This document shows, one piece after another, positions 16,893 through 25,842 of a stretch of DNA of 64,000 bases. Position 1 is the stretch's first letter. Each line of letters opens with the position of its first letter. The stretch covers positions 123,281 to 187,280 of the forward strand of contig NZ_KE387172.1 of NCBI RefSeq assembly GCF_000430625.1, read 5' to 3'. Under the pieces are notes generated by a model that ran no database searches, had not been told where the DNA came from, and worked only from the letters and a program-made list of their open reading frames with translations. The stretch comes from Aneurinibacillus terranovensis DSM 18919. GTDB taxonomy: Bacteria > Bacillota > Bacilli > Aneurinibacillales > Aneurinibacillaceae. Position numbers and translations under genes: made by a program.

Positions 16893-19727
16893 ATGGGAAG
16901 CAAAACACCGTGGCAGGACTTCTATGGTCCGAATTTGGGGTATGTGCAGCAATTATATGAACAATATCTCCAAGACCGGGCGTCTATTGACCAAGAAGTG
17001 AGATCGTTGTTTGACCGCTGGGGAGCACCGCCAGAGTATCCAGACGGCGAGTCTTATCCGGAAAAGATGCAGCAAAGTTCAGATGATCTGGCGATTATGA
17101 AAAAAGTAGTTGCAGCGTTTAAATTAGTACAAAACATTCGCATTAATGGGCACTTGGCTGCAAAAACCAATCCATTCGCAAACGAAGAACAAGTGTTTAA
17201 TCTTTCAAAATATGGCCTTAGCAAAGAAGATTTACAGGCAATTCCCGCAAAAATTGTCTGGTCAAAGGCACCGGACGAATTTCACACAGCATGGGATGTC
17301 ATGATGCATCTTCGCGACGCGTACATAGGCTCAACCGCCTACCAGTTTATGCATATTAATAACGTAGAGGAACGACACTGGCTGAACCATATGGTCGTAA
17401 CCGGTGCGCTCAAACGTATACTTACCAATGAAGAACAGGTTTCCTTATTGAAAAAGCTGACAGAAGCCGACGAATTTGAACAGTTTCTTCACCGAACGTT
17501 CGTAGGCCAAAAACGGTTTTCCATCGAAGGACTTGAAATGCTTGTACCGATGATCGATGAGCTTATTCGCCAGGGTGCCCATGATGGAGTGCGCCATGTG
17601 TTGATAGGTATGGCTCATCGTGGGCGTTTAAATGTCCTTGCCCACATTTTGGGAAAACCATATGAAAAGATTTTTTCAGAATTTCACCATTCACCTAATA
17701 AAGAGCTCGTTCCATCGGAAGGATCGATAGGGATGAATTATGGCTGGACGGGAGATGTAAAATATCACCTGGGGGCTGACCGGGAAATAGAGGAAGATCA
17801 TTCCGCCCGCCTTCGGGTAACACTGGCCAACAATCCAAGCCACCTGGAATTTGTCGATTCCGTTGTAGAGGGCTATACACGGGCAGCTCAGGAAGACAGA
17901 CAAGTAGCGGGACCGCCTCAGCAGGATATCACCAAAGCTTTTGCGATTTTAGTTCATGGTGACGCAGCCTTTCCCGGAGAAGGAATCGTTGCGGAAACAC
18001 TCAATTTAAGCCGATTAAGGGGCTATCATACCGGGGGCACCATTCATATCATTGCCAACAACCAAATCGGATTTACAACGGAGAGCGAAGATTCGAGGTC
18101 TACACGATATGCGAGCGACCTGGCAAAAGGCTTTGAAATTCCGATCGTACATGTCAACGCGGATGATCCAAATGCTTGCATCCAGGCGATCTATCTTGCG
18201 TATGAATACCGGAAAACATTTAAAAAGGATTTCTTAATTGATTTAATCGGTTATCGCCGGTATGGCCACAACGAAATGGATGATCCGAATGTTACCCAGC
18301 CGCTCCTCTACGCTAAAGTAGCCAAGCATCCGCGGATTCCGGCTCTGTATATAGATAAGCTGCTGCAGAACGGTATCATCAGCGAACAGGCAGTCAACGA
18401 AATGAAACAAAATGTTCGGGAGCAGTTAAACTACGCGTATGAAAAAATGAAGAACGAGGAAAAAGAGCAGGAAACGCAAGTACAGATCAATCAAGACGTA
18501 GAAGAGTTTAATGTGAATACAAGTGTTCCGGCCGCCAAACTGACTGAACTAAACAAAGAGATCTTGGCGTCACCGGAAGGGTTTTCCGTCTATCCTAAAT
18601 TAGAGAAAATTTTACAGCGCAGAGTAGATGCGCTTCACGGCAGTATTGATTGGGCCCATGCGGAAACGCTCGCTTTTGCTACGATTTTAGCGGATGGCAT
18701 ACCAATTCGTATGACTGGCCAGGATACGGAGCGAGGAACCTTTGCCCAGCGCCATGTTGTTCTGCATGATTACCGGACCGGGAAGTCGTTCACTCCGCTC
18801 CAACATCTTTCTCAAGCACGCGCTTCATTTGCGGTTTATAACAGTCCTCTATCAGAAGCATCTGTCTTAGGATTTGAATACGGCTACGATGTACTGGCTA
18901 GAGATACGCTCGTGCTGTGGGAGGCGCAATTCGGTGATTTTGCCAATGCGGCGCAGGTTCACATTGACACATTTCTCGCCCCTGGCAGAGCGAAATGGAG
19001 ACAAAATTCGAATCTGGTTCTTCTTTTGCCCCATGGGTACGAAGGACAGGGGGCAGAACATTCCAATGCTCGCCCGGAACGCTTTCTTCAGCTTTCAGGG
19101 GAACAAAACTGGACGGTTGCCAATCTGACCAGTGCGGCTCAATACTTTCATCTCCTGCGCTGGCAGGCGTCCAGGGTAGGAACAGAGGATGCCCGTCCGT
19201 TAATTCTCATGACACCGAAGAGCTTACTCCGCAACCCCCGCGCCGCTTCACGTTTGACGGAATTTAGTGAAGGAGGCTTTAAACAGCTATTGGAACAGCC
19301 CGGTCTTGAAGGAAACGCAAAGTCTGCGGAGCGCCTTATCCTGTGCTCCGGGAAAATTGCGATTGATTTGGAGGCCGAATGGGAGAAACTGCAATTAAAC
19401 AATAAAACTATCCATATCGTTCGTGTAGAGCAACTTTATCCGTTCCCGGCAAAAGCCTTACGACAATTGATTACCCGCTGTAAACAGTTTAAAGAAATCG
19501 TCTGGGTGCAAGAAGAACCACAAAATATGGGGGCCTGGTCGTATATAGAACCGCAGTTAAGGACGTTGTCCCAGGTGCCTGTGCGCTACATTGGACGCCC
19601 CGTACGTTCCAGTCCGGCTGAAGGGTCACCGGAGGTCCATAAAGCAGAACAGCATCGAATCCTGAAGGAAGCCTTTCTTCTTACCGAATCTAATGCTGTC
19701 AAGGCAGGAGGTCAAGCTTATGAGTGA
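16893..19727 (+). CDS. odhA: 2-oxoglutarate dehydrogenase E1 component
   Basis: A 944-residue thiamine-diphosphate enzyme that decarboxylates 2-oxoglutarate in the TCA cycle and passes the succinyl group to OdhB. The N-terminal signature [13 protein letters not shown] and the WGAPP segment match Bacillus Odh[14 protein letters not shown], the ThDP region with [10 protein letters not shown] (about residues 355-365) and NNQIGFTT are conserved, as is the transketolase-like pyrimidine domain with [13 protein letters not shown]. The ATG at 16893 is chosen because the protein begins as in relatives; GGAGGTG lies about 12-14 bases upstream, slightly far, so the in-frame GTG at 16878 cannot be excluded. 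The gene overlaps odhB by eight bases, indicating an operon. Confidence 0.95.
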   Translation: MGSKTPWQDFYGPNLGYVQQLYEQYLQDRASIDQEVRSLFDRWGAPPEYPDGESYPEKMQQSSDDLAIMKKVVAAFKLVQNIRINGHLAAKTNPFANEEQVFNLSKYGLSKEDLQAIPAKIVWSKAPDEFHTAWDVMMHLRDAYIGSTAYQFMHINNVEERHWLNHMVVTGALKRILTNEEQVSLLKKLTEADEFEQFLHRTFVGQKRFSIEGLEMLVPMIDELIRQGAHDGVRHVLIGMAHRGRLNVLAHILGKPYEKIFSEFHHSPNKELVPSEGSIGMNYGWTGDVKYHLGADREIEEDHSARLRVTLANNPSHLEFVDSVVEGYTRAAQEDRQVAGPPQQDITKAFAILVHGDAAFPGEGIVAETLNLSRLRGYHTGGTIHIIANNQIGFTTESEDSRSTRYASDLAKGFEIPIVHVNADDPNACIQAIYLAYEYRKTFKKDFLIDLIGYRRYGHNEMDDPNVTQPLLYAKVAKHPRIPALYIDKLLQNGIISEQAVNEMKQNVREQLNYAYEKMKNEEKEQETQVQINQDVEEFNVNTSVPAAKLTELNKEILASPEGFSVYPKLEKILQRRVDALHGSIDWAHAETLAFATILADGIPIRMTGQDTERGTFAQRHVVLHDYRTGKSFTPLQHLSQARASFAVYNSPLSEASVLGFEYGYDVLARDTLVLWEAQFGDFANAAQVHIDTFLAPGRAKWRQNSNLVLLLPHGYEGQGAEHSNARPERFLQLSGEQNWTVANLTSAAQYFHLLRWQASRVGTEDARPLILMTPKSLLRNPRAASRLTEFSEGGFKQLLEQPGLEGNAKSAERLILCSGKIAIDLEAEWEKLQLNNKTIHIVRVEQLYPFPAKALRQLITRCKQFKEIVWVQEEPQNMGAWSYIEPQLRTLSQVPVRYIGRPVRSSPAEGSPEVHKAEQHRILKEAFLLTESNAVKAGGQAYE

Positions 19728-20976
19728 AGTAAGAGTGCCGGAATTAGCAGAATCGATAACAGAAGCAACAATAATAAATTGGTTAAAGTCAGAAGGTGAT
19801 CAGGTTGCGCAAGGGGACGTTCTGGCTGAATTAGAGACGGATAAAGTAAATGTGGAACTTAACGCGGAACAGTCTGGTAGGCTGGCGAAAATCCTGCGTG
19901 AACCGGGCGATACCGTGCAGGTGGGAGAGGTTATCGCTATCCTTGATGAAGGCAAAGGCACTGCCCTTTCCGGGGAAGCGATAGCTTCTCCGGAAATAGA
20001 GGCCGTTCAAGCTGATGTAAAGGCTGCTTCACCCGTTGAAATACCGGCCACTCCCGCCGCACGAAGATTGGCAAGGGAACGCGGCATTGACTTAAATCTT
20101 ATAAAAAGCCAGGATCCTCTTGGAAGGGTTACAGTGGAAGATCTGAAGGCAGACAGCCCAGCCAAGCCGGAATCGCCTGCGACAAAATCGTTTGCAGAAT
20201 CGCGTGCAGGCAAGAAGCGGGCAGGTGGCGGACAGCAAACTGCTGCGACTAATACAAAGCCAGCCAACATGGAAAAGTCTGTGGAGCACATGCCGATGTC
20301 GAAGCGCCGCCAGACCATTGCCAACAGGTTAGTCCAAGCACAGCATAATGCAGCAATGCTAACAACCTTTAATGAAGTAGACATGACCGCGATTCTTGAT
20401 GTTCGCAAGCGCCGTCAAGAAAAATTCATGAAAGAGCATAACATAAAGCTTGGCTTTATGTCCTTCTTTACAAAAGCGGTTGTAGGTGCACTAAAGGCTT
20501 TTCCTCTGCTCAACGCAGAAATTAAGGGAGACGAGATTCTGATTAAGAAATACTATGACATCGGGATTGCAGTTGCTGCCAATGAGGGACTGGTTGTGCC
20601 GGTCGTTCGGGAGGCGGATCGACTCAATTTTGCCGAATTGGAACTTGAGATTGCAAATCTGGCGGAAAAAGCGAGAAACAACCAACTTCATTTATCCGAC
20701 CTGCAGGGAGGCACATTTACCATCACCAATGGTGGCGTTTTCGGTTCCCTTTTATCTACTCCGATCCTCAATGCTCCCCAGGTTGGTATTCTGGGCATGC
20801 ATAAGATTCAGTTAAGGCCCGTTGCCATCGATAAAGAACGGTCGGAGAACAGGCCGATGATGTATATTGCGCTGTCCTATGACCACCGGATTGTCGATGG
20901 GAAAGAAGCCGTTAGCTTTTTGGTAAGAGTAAAGGAACTCTTAGAAGATCCCGAAACATTGTTGCTTGAAGGTTAA
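19720..20976 (+). CDS. odhB: Dihydrolipoyl succinyltransferase, E2 of 2-oxoglutarate dehydrogenase
   Basis: A 418-residue E2 subunit that transfers succinyl from the lipoyl arm to CoA. Domains in order: a lipoyl domain with the modified Lys in ETDKVNVE (about residue 43), an Ala/Pro-rich linker, a peripheral-subunit binding domain ([15 protein letters not shown], about 110-140), another flexible linker rich in Ala, Lys and Ser, and the catalytic domain ending in [15 protein letters not shown] with the active His and Asp. The ATG at 19720 has AGGAGG nine bases upstream and overlaps the odhA stop. OdhA and OdhB share the E3 subunit (lipoamide dehydrogenase), which is not in the window. Confidence 0.95.
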   Translation: MSEVRVPELAESITEATIINWLKSEGDQVAQGDVLAELETDKVNVELNAEQSGRLAKILREPGDTVQVGEVIAILDEGKGTALSGEAIASPEIEAVQADVKAASPVEIPATPAARRLARERGIDLNLIKSQDPLGRVTVEDLKADSPAKPESPATKSFAESRAGKKRAGGGQQTAATNTKPANMEKSVEHMPMSKRRQTIANRLVQAQHNAAMLTTFNEVDMTAILDVRKRRQEKFMKEHNIKLGFMSFFTKAVVGALKAFPLLNAEIKGDEILIKKYYDIGIAVAANEGLVVPVVREADRLNFAELELEIANLAEKARNNQLHLSDLQGGTFTITNGGVFGSLLSTPILNAPQVGILGMHKIQLRPVAIDKERSENRPMMYIALSYDHRIVDGKEAVSFLVRVKELLEDPETLLLEG

Positions 20977-21282
20977 TTTTTGATTCTTTGCCGGGCAGCT
21001 TAGAAAACAAGGACTATCTTGAAATAAAGTTATTTCATGATTGTTAAAAACCTTTATTTAACTAAACTGCCAGATAGCTGACGATGGAGTGGTTTGTTCA
21101 CTAAATAAACATACAATAGTGTGAGCACAGCCGAACGAAAACCTCAGAGGAATTGTGGAATGGCATGGAGCCCTTCCATTCGGTACCGACTTCGACGTGA
21201 TCATAATCACTGCTATTTTTCTGCCGGTCAAGTATGATTGAACTGTAGAAAAAAGGTTCATATCAAACAGGAGGCCGAGCCT
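20977..21282 (+). other. Intergenic region odhB-cupin
   Basis: Holds an 18-base palindrome (TGAAATAA-AG-TTATTTCA, 21020-21037) that could be an operator, and the Fnr-type promoter of the cupin gene. No classical terminator for odhB is obvious. Confidence 0.55.
21196..21238 (+). promoter_or_regulatory. Fnr/Crp-type box and -10 element of the cupin gene
   Basis: CGTGA-TCATAA-TCACT (21196-21211) matches the Bacillus Fnr consensus TGTGA-N6-TCACT at nine of ten fixed positions. A -10 box TATGAT lies at 21233-21238, and no good -35 is present. The box centre (21203.5) is 41.5 bases before the start predicted at about 21245, which is the classic position for class II activation by Fnr/Crp proteins. 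Confidence 0.6.
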
Positions 21283-21600
21283 ATGAAAATCATTCAAACA
21301 CAAAACCTGCTGGCAGAAAAGAAAGTTGCCCGTGCGAAAGCATTATCGTTCAGCCAGGGAGATGTGATGAATCTTCAGATTAAAGCCGGTGAGAAGGTTG
21401 CACGCCACCATACGCCCTGTGATGCTATCGTTGTTATCATTAAAGGCAAAGTGTTGTTTACCGGGGGAGACGAACAAGTGGATGTAAAACCGGGTATGTT
21501 TCTACACCTGGATCCGGGTGAAGAACATGAGCTTGAAGGAGTAGAAGACGCCAGTTTATTGGTTGTTAAAGTTGGTGGCAATACATCTTGTACCGTATAA
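21283..21600 (+). CDS. Small single-domain cupin
   Basis: A 105-residue protein forming one cupin barrel. The first cupin motif is recognisable as ARHHTPCDAIVVIIKGKVLFTGG, with the metal-ligand type His pair (HH) and a following acidic position. The second motif is HLDPGEEHELEG with a further His. Such proteins bind a metal and may be dioxygenases, isomerases or sensors; the substrate is unknown. The ATG at 21283 has CAGGAGG upstream. It is monocistronic, between an Fnr-type promoter (21196-21238) and a terminator (21627-21668), which suggests expression at low oxygen. Confidence 0.8.
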   Translation: MKIIQTQNLLAEKKVARAKALSFSQGDVMNLQIKAGEKVARHHTPCDAIVVIIKGKVLFTGGDEQVDVKPGMFLHLDPGEEHELEGVEDASLLVVKVGGNTSCTV

Positions 21601-21626
21601 AAAATAAATATAGCGAACAAGTAAAA

Positions 21627-21668
21627 AACCTCGTCTGCCGCGATGATAAAGCAGATGAGGTTTTTTTT
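21627..21668 (+). terminator. Rho-independent terminator after the cupin gene
   Basis: AACCTCGTCTGC (21627-21638) pairs with GCAGATGAGGTT (21651-21662) and is followed by a run of eight T. Confidence 0.9.
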
Positions 21669-21691
21669 GTGTGATTTTTTATCATGCACAG

Positions 21692-21722
21692 GTATATAAT
21701 TCCAAACCTGCGGGCGAAAATA
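21692..21722 (+). promoter_or_regulatory. Sigma-F/sigma-G type promoter of dacF
   Basis: GTATA (21692-21696) and GGCGAAAATA (21713-21722) are separated by 16 bases. Both fit the B. subtilis sigma-F consensus (GYWTA and GGNRANANTW) without mismatch. In B. subtilis dacF is transcribed in the forespore and reads into spoIIA. Confidence 0.75.
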
Positions 21723-21753
21723 AAAAAGAGTATGAATGGAGGGGTTCAATTTT

Positions 21754-22938
21754 ATGATAAAAAAGTTGCCGATCATAGTATTATCCATGATTTTATTTTT
21801 GTCCGGAACTACCGCCGCCTTTGCCGCCGAGGCGAAGCCGCCCCAGGGAACGCATGTTTCAGATCTGGCACCGCATGCGGCGTCCGCTGTTCTGATGGAT
21901 CGTGATACGGGTACGATCATCTACGAGAAAAATGGTCACAAAAAACTTCCGCCAGCCAGCATTACCAAGGTAATGACGATGCTGCTTATTATGGAAGCGC
22001 TCGACCGTGGTGAAATGAAGCCTACGGACAAAGTTAGCACGAGCGAATATGCCGCTTCTATGGGAGGTTCGCAAATCTTTCTCGAACCCGGGGAACAAAT
22101 GACGGTCAGTGATATGTTAAAAGGAATTGCTGTTGCATCAGGCAATGATGCGTCTGTCGCGATAGCGGAACATATGGCAGGCACGGAAGAGTCGTTTGTC
22201 GCGAAAATGAATGAGCGGGCGAAACAGCTTGGCATGGATGACACAACATTTAAAAACGCAAATGGGCTGCCTGTGCCGGGGCATGTGTCATCGGCGCACG
22301 ATATCGCCATTATGTCCCGTGAATTACTCAAACACGAGGAGATTACAAAATACACAGGCATCTACCAGGACTATTTACGGAAGGATTCCACGAAACCATT
22401 CTGGCTGGTTAATACAAATAAACTCGTCCGTTTCTTTCAAGGGGCAGACGGTTTAAAAACAGGATACACAAGCGAAGCGAAGTTTTGCCTGACGGCTACG
22501 GCCAAACGAGGCAGTATGCGGATGATCGCGGTCGTTTTAGGAGAACCCGATTCCAAGACTCGAAATCAGGAAGTGAGCGCTATGCTTAACTATGCGTTTA
22601 GCCAGTATACAAGCCTGCCATTATATAGGGAGCGTCAGGTTGTGCAGAAGGTAAAAATTGATAAAGGGAAAGAGGAAACGGTTGACGTCGTTGTTCCTTA
22701 TCATTTTAGCCTGCTCCTTAAAAAAGGTGAAAAAGCCGAGCATTTTGACCGCATCGTCAGCATTCGTCCCAATCTGGCAGCACCGATTAAAAAGGGCGAC
22801 AAGCTCGGTCAGATTACCATCAAGAAGGATGGTAAAGAAGTTAGCACCGTTGATTTGATCGCTGCAAAAAGCGTAGAAAAAGCAACCTGGTGGGAGCTGT
22901 TTATGCGTACAGCGCGTTGGATGTTTGGCGGCGCGTGA
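21754..22938 (+). CDS. dacF: D-alanyl-D-alanine carboxypeptidase DacF
   Basis: A 394-residue penicillin-binding protein of the S11 family that trims the terminal D-Ala of peptidoglycan stem peptides, in the spore cortex during sporulation. A signal peptide ends near residue 24 (AAFA-AE). The active-site motifs are SITK (Ser69), SGN in ASGNDAS, and KTG in GLKTGYT. A C-terminal beta domain and an amphipathic tail with Trp residues (membrane anchor) follow, as in PBP5-type enzymes. The ATG at 21754 has GGAGGGG upstream; the in-frame ATG at 21736 overlaps that site. Located directly before spoIIAA as in B. subtilis and served by a sigma-F type promoter. Confidence 0.95.
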   Translation: MIKKLPIIVLSMILFLSGTTAAFAAEAKPPQGTHVSDLAPHAASAVLMDRDTGTIIYEKNGHKKLPPASITKVMTMLLIMEALDRGEMKPTDKVSTSEYAASMGGSQIFLEPGEQMTVSDMLKGIAVASGNDASVAIAEHMAGTEESFVAKMNERAKQLGMDDTTFKNANGLPVPGHVSSAHDIAIMSRELLKHEEITKYTGIYQDYLRKDSTKPFWLVNTNKLVRFFQGADGLKTGYTSEAKFCLTATAKRGSMRMIAVVLGEPDSKTRNQEVSAMLNYAFSQYTSLPLYRERQVVQKVKIDKGKEETVDVVVPYHFSLLLKKGEKAEHFDRIVSIRPNLAAPIKKGDKLGQITIKKDGKEVSTVDLIAAKSVEKATWWELFMRTARWMFGGA

Positions 22939-22946
22939 GTGTAAAT

Positions 22947-22986
22947 CGGGAGAGGGGAATTCTGTCTCATTCTCCCGGTTTTTTTC
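22947..22986 (+). terminator. Terminator between dacF and spoIIAA
   Basis: CGGGAGA (22947-22953) pairs with TCTCCCG (22971-22977), followed by GTTTTTTTC. It would limit, but may not abolish, read-through into spoIIA. Confidence 0.75.
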
Positions 22987-23001
22987 TAGTTTTGTCGGGG
23001 G

Positions 23002-23029
23002 GCAGGAAACGGAAGTTTACCCGTAGAAT
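23002..23029 (+). promoter_or_regulatory. Sigma-H promoter of the spoIIA operon
   Basis: GCAGGAAAC (23002-23010) and GTAGAAT (23023-23029) are separated by 12 bases, matching the sigma-H consensus RNAGGAWWW-N12-RNNGAAT with a single mismatch. In B. subtilis spoIIA is transcribed by sigma-H with Spo0A. Confidence 0.75.
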
Positions 23030-23067
23030 CACCCATTTATCACCTAATGTGAAGGAGTGGGCCTATC

Positions 23068-23418
23068 TTGAGTTTACGAGTCGATTTGGAAACGATAAAT
23101 GATGTCTTAATTGTTCGTTTGGATGGTGAACTGGATCACCATACGGCGGACGTTTTGCGCCAGCAGATGGAACAGGAATTAAGCCGGAACAGCACACAGC
23201 ATATCGTTTTAAGCTTGAAAAATCTCCACTTTATGGACAGTTCCGGCCTTGGGGTGATTCTTGGCCGCTACAAGCAGATTACCGCACGTGGCGGCGATAT
23301 GGTTGTCTGTTCCATAAACCCGGTGATTTACCGTTTATTCGAACTCTCCGGTCTATTTAAGATTATGAAAATCAGAGAGTCTGAACATGAAGCACTCCTC
23401 TTTCTGGGGGTGGCGTAA
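23068..23418 (+). CDS. spoIIAA: Anti-sigma F factor antagonist SpoIIAA
   Basis: A 116-residue STAS-domain protein. When dephosphorylated it binds SpoIIAB and frees sigma-F in the forespore; SpoIIAB phosphorylates it. The phosphorylation site [15 protein letters not shown] is intact, and the Ser at position 58 corresponds to Ser58 of B. subtilis. The N-terminal [12 protein letters not shown] segment is characteristic. The start is a TTG at 23068 with GAAGGAG upstream, giving the usual MSL start. First gene of the spoIIA operon behind the sigma-H promoter. Confidence 0.95.
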   Translation: MSLRVDLETINDVLIVRLDGELDHHTADVLRQQMEQELSRNSTQHIVLSLKNLHFMDSSGLGVILGRYKQITARGGDMVVCSINPVIYRLFELSGLFKIMKIRESEHEALLFLGVA

Positions 23419-23419
23419 C

Positions 23420-23872
23420 ATGGCTAAAAGCGAACGTAACTTCATGTCTCTCCAGTTTGCCGCCCGCAGTGAAAATGAAGGATTTGCCCGGGTGGCAGTC
23501 GCTTCGTTTCTTTCCCGCCTCAGTATTACATTCGACGAAATTGAAGAAATTAAAACGGTTGTGTCGGAGGCCGTAACGAATTGCATCATTCACGGATATG
23601 AAGGGAACGAGAATGGCGTTGTTACCATTGTTACAGCATATGACCAGTCCATGATTGAAATCATCGTAGAAGACAACGGTATTGGGATTGCGGACCTTGA
23701 TGAAGCAAGACAGCCATTGTTTACAACAAAGCCGGAATTGGAACGATCGGGGATGGGTTTCACCATTATGGAAAACTTCACGGACAGTATGGAAGTAACA
23801 ACGGCCATTAATAGGGGCACACGCATTCGTCTCGTTAAGAACCTAGCAAAAAACGAAGCGTTATGTAATTAG
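23420..23872 (+). CDS. spoIIAB: Anti-sigma F factor and kinase SpoIIAB
   Basis: A 150-residue GHKL-type Ser kinase that holds sigma-F inactive and phosphorylates SpoIIAA. The N box [14 protein letters not shown], the G1 box [10 protein letters not shown] and the G2 region [10 protein letters not shown] are present. The ATG at 23420 starts one base after the spoIIAA stop and is preceded by GGGGGTGG, so the two are translationally linked; an in-frame ATG at 23387 lies inside spoIIAA and is less likely. Confidence 0.95.
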   Translation: MAKSERNFMSLQFAARSENEGFARVAVASFLSRLSITFDEIEEIKTVVSEAVTNCIIHGYEGNENGVVTIVTAYDQSMIEIIVEDNGIGIADLDEARQPLFTTKPELERSGMGFTIMENFTDSMEVTTAINRGTRIRLVKNLAKNEALCN

Positions 23873-23883
23873 GAGACATGCCT

Positions 23884-24639
23884 ATGGAAACCGATGTAAG
23901 GAATGCGAATCATCCCTATTTAACCGATAAACAAGTAAAACAACTACTGGCTGCAAGTCAGGCGGGAGATGTCACAGCACGAGATACATTGGTCAACAGC
24001 AACATTCGTCTGGTCTGGTCTGTCGTCCAGCGTTTTATGAACCGGGGCTATGAAGCCGATGACCTTTTTCAAATCGGCTCTATCGGTTTGTTGAAGGCAA
24101 TCGACAAGTTTGATTTGAATTATGATGTTAAATTTTCTACGTATGCGGTGCCTATGATTATTGGAGAAATCCAGCGTTTTCTTCGCGATGATGGAACGGT
24201 AAAGGTGAGCCGCTCACTCAAGGAAACGGCTCATAAAGTAAGGCGCATGAAAGAAGAATTATCGAAATCACTTGGCCGCCTGCCTACAGTGAGTGAAGTA
24301 GCTGACGCGCTTGCGATTACGCCGGAAGAAGTAGTCTACGCCCAGGAAGCCAACCGGGCTCCGTCTTCCATTCATGAAACCGTATTTGAAAACGATGGGG
24401 ATCCCATTACGCTTATGGATCAAATCGCGGATAAAGAGGAAGACAGGTGGTTTGACCAGCTTGCGTTACGGGAAGCGATCAATAAGCTGACTGAAAGAGA
24501 ACAGCTTATCGTTTATTTGCGGTATTACAAGGATCAGACACAATCTGAAGTGGCTGACCGGCTTGGAATTTCCCAGGTGCAGGTATCGCGCCTTGAAAAA
24601 AAGATACTCCGTACGATGAAAGACCAGATTGAGCGGTAA
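23884..24639 (+). CDS. sigF: RNA polymerase sigma-F factor
   Basis: A 251-residue sporulation sigma factor, the first forespore-specific one. Region 2 reads DTLVNSNIRLVWSVVQRF and then YEADDLFQIGSIGLLKAIDKFD, with FSTYAVPMIIGEIQRFLRDDGTVKVSRS typical of SigF/SigG. Region 4 has the HTH QSEVADRLGISQVQVSRLEKKIL. The ATG at 23884 lies eight bases after AGGAG and is preferred to the ATG at 23878, which is only two bases from it. Third gene of spoIIA; a terminator overlaps its 3' end. Confidence 0.95.
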   Translation: METDVRNANHPYLTDKQVKQLLAASQAGDVTARDTLVNSNIRLVWSVVQRFMNRGYEADDLFQIGSIGLLKAIDKFDLNYDVKFSTYAVPMIIGEIQRFLRDDGTVKVSRSLKETAHKVRRMKEELSKSLGRLPTVSEVADALAITPEEVVYAQEANRAPSSIHETVFENDGDPITLMDQIADKEEDRWFDQLALREAINKLTEREQLIVYLRYYKDQTQSEVADRLGISQVQVSRLEKKILRTMKDQIER

Positions 24640-24659
24640 CGCTTAATCCGGTCTTTTTT
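24622..24659 (+). terminator. Terminator overlapping the end of sigF
   Basis: GACCAGATTGAGCG (24622-24635) pairs imperfectly with CGCTTAATCCGGTC (24639-24652) around the stop codon, followed by TTTTTTC. Confidence 0.8.
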
Positions 24660-24688
24660 CTGTGATGCGAACCAGGCGAAAAGGAATA

Positions 24689-24718
24689 GAATAGCAGCGG
24701 ACCTTTTTCCACATAATA
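24689..24718 (+). promoter_or_regulatory. Sigma-G promoter of the spoVA operon
   Basis: GAATA (24689-24693) and CATAATA (24712-24718) are separated by 18 bases and match the sigma-G consensus GHATR-N18-CATWHTA fully. spoVA is sigma-G dependent in B. subtilis. Confidence 0.75.
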
Positions 24719-24804
24719 GGGAATGGATAGTAAATGCAGTGCAAGGTGATAACAGCTGATCATCACTGACCGCAATAGGTCTGTGCGCGGAAGGAGGGAG
24801 CAGG

Positions 24805-25425
24805 GTGGATAGCAGTGAACAAATCTATGTGAAACTCCACAGTAAAGCCATTATTGCACCAGGCCGGGATATCCGTATTCGCGATGTTGCTGATTTGCTC
24901 GCGGAAGGAGGGCTGGAGGCAGAGCTCCGCGAATTGGTGCTTCACTCGCTGGACGCCTCAGATGGAAATCGCTATGTTATCCATATAATGGATGTTATTA
25001 ATGCTGTGCGTACGTACGACAGCAGCTTATCCGTTCACTGCGTCGGCCCGGAACAAACCCTTATTTATGTGCAAGGGCCAAAGAAAAAACCTAATTTTTT
25101 ACTGATAGCCGTTGTTTGGATTATCTTATTTATCGGTTCAGGGCTCGCTATTATGAACTTTCATATCGATGTAAGTATGCTGCGAACGCATCAACGGATT
25201 TATGAGTTGATGACCGGGAGGAAAAGTGAGCATCCACTGCTCCTGCAAATTTCCTATTCAATTGGGGTGGGGGCAGGGATGGTGCTTTTTTTCAACCACC
25301 TGTTTCGCAAGCGTTTTAACGATGAGCCAAGCCCGCTGGAACTTGAAATGTTTTTATATCAGCAGAGTATTGACCAATATGTACTGACCCATGAAACAAA
25401 CCGGGAGCTGAGGCGGGATGAGTAA
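24805..25425 (+). CDS. spoVAA: Stage V sporulation protein AA
   Basis: A 206-residue membrane protein of the SpoVA complex, which moves dipicolinic acid into the forespore and out during germination. The N-terminal half (about residues 1-90) is soluble; two membrane segments follow at about 96-118 and 148-164, then a hydrophilic tail, as in SpoVAA. The start is a GTG at 24805 behind AAGGAGGG. It overlaps spoVAB by eight bases. A sigma-G promoter lies upstream. Confidence 0.92.
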   Translation: MDSSEQIYVKLHSKAIIAPGRDIRIRDVADLLAEGGLEAELRELVLHSLDASDGNRYVIHIMDVINAVRTYDSSLSVHCVGPEQTLIYVQGPKKKPNFLLIAVVWIILFIGSGLAIMNFHIDVSMLRTHQRIYELMTGRKSEHPLLLQISYSIGVGAGMVLFFNHLFRKRFNDEPSPLELEMFLYQQSIDQYVLTHETNRELRRDE

Positions 25426-25831
25426 TCTTGTGCTTATTTTGATTGGTGTAAGCGGCGGTTTAATCGTTGGCAGCGGGATTGTTGCGTTTTTAACGGTACT
25501 GGACTTAATTCCGCGGCTTACACAAATCACGAAAGCCAGTCCATATATTTTATATTTTCAGTGGGCCGTTGTGTCAGGGGCTACATGCTTCACCGTTATT
25601 GACCTGTTTAACCTGCACATGGATCTGGGGAATGTGTGGACGATCCTTCCCGGTATTTTTACAGGCCTTTTCGTAGGTTTGTTGGCTGCAGCCCTGACGG
25701 AAGTGCTCAATGTGATACCGATTTTAATAAAACGCCTCCATATGTATGAATATCTTCCGGCCTTTATTGCGGCGCTCGCGTTCGGCAAGATGGCGGGTTC
25801 TTTGTTCCACTGGCTCATTTATCTAAAGTAA
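25418..25831 (+). CDS. spoVAB: Stage V sporulation protein AB
   Basis: A 137-residue integral membrane protein with about four predicted helices (LVLILIGVSGGLIVGSGIVAF, then segments near 42-60, 75-98 and 110-135), the expected size and profile of SpoVAB. Its ATG overlaps the spoVAA stop, so the genes are coupled. It acts with SpoVAA in the inner spore membrane. In B. subtilis spoVAC, AD and AEB would come next; here the operon goes directly to the spoVAEA-type gene. Confidence 0.92.
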   Translation: MSNLVLILIGVSGGLIVGSGIVAFLTVLDLIPRLTQITKASPYILYFQWAVVSGATCFTVIDLFNLHMDLGNVWTILPGIFTGLFVGLLAAALTEVLNVIPILIKRLHMYEYLPAFIAALAFGKMAGSLFHWLIYLK

Positions 25832-25842
25832 GGGGTCATACT

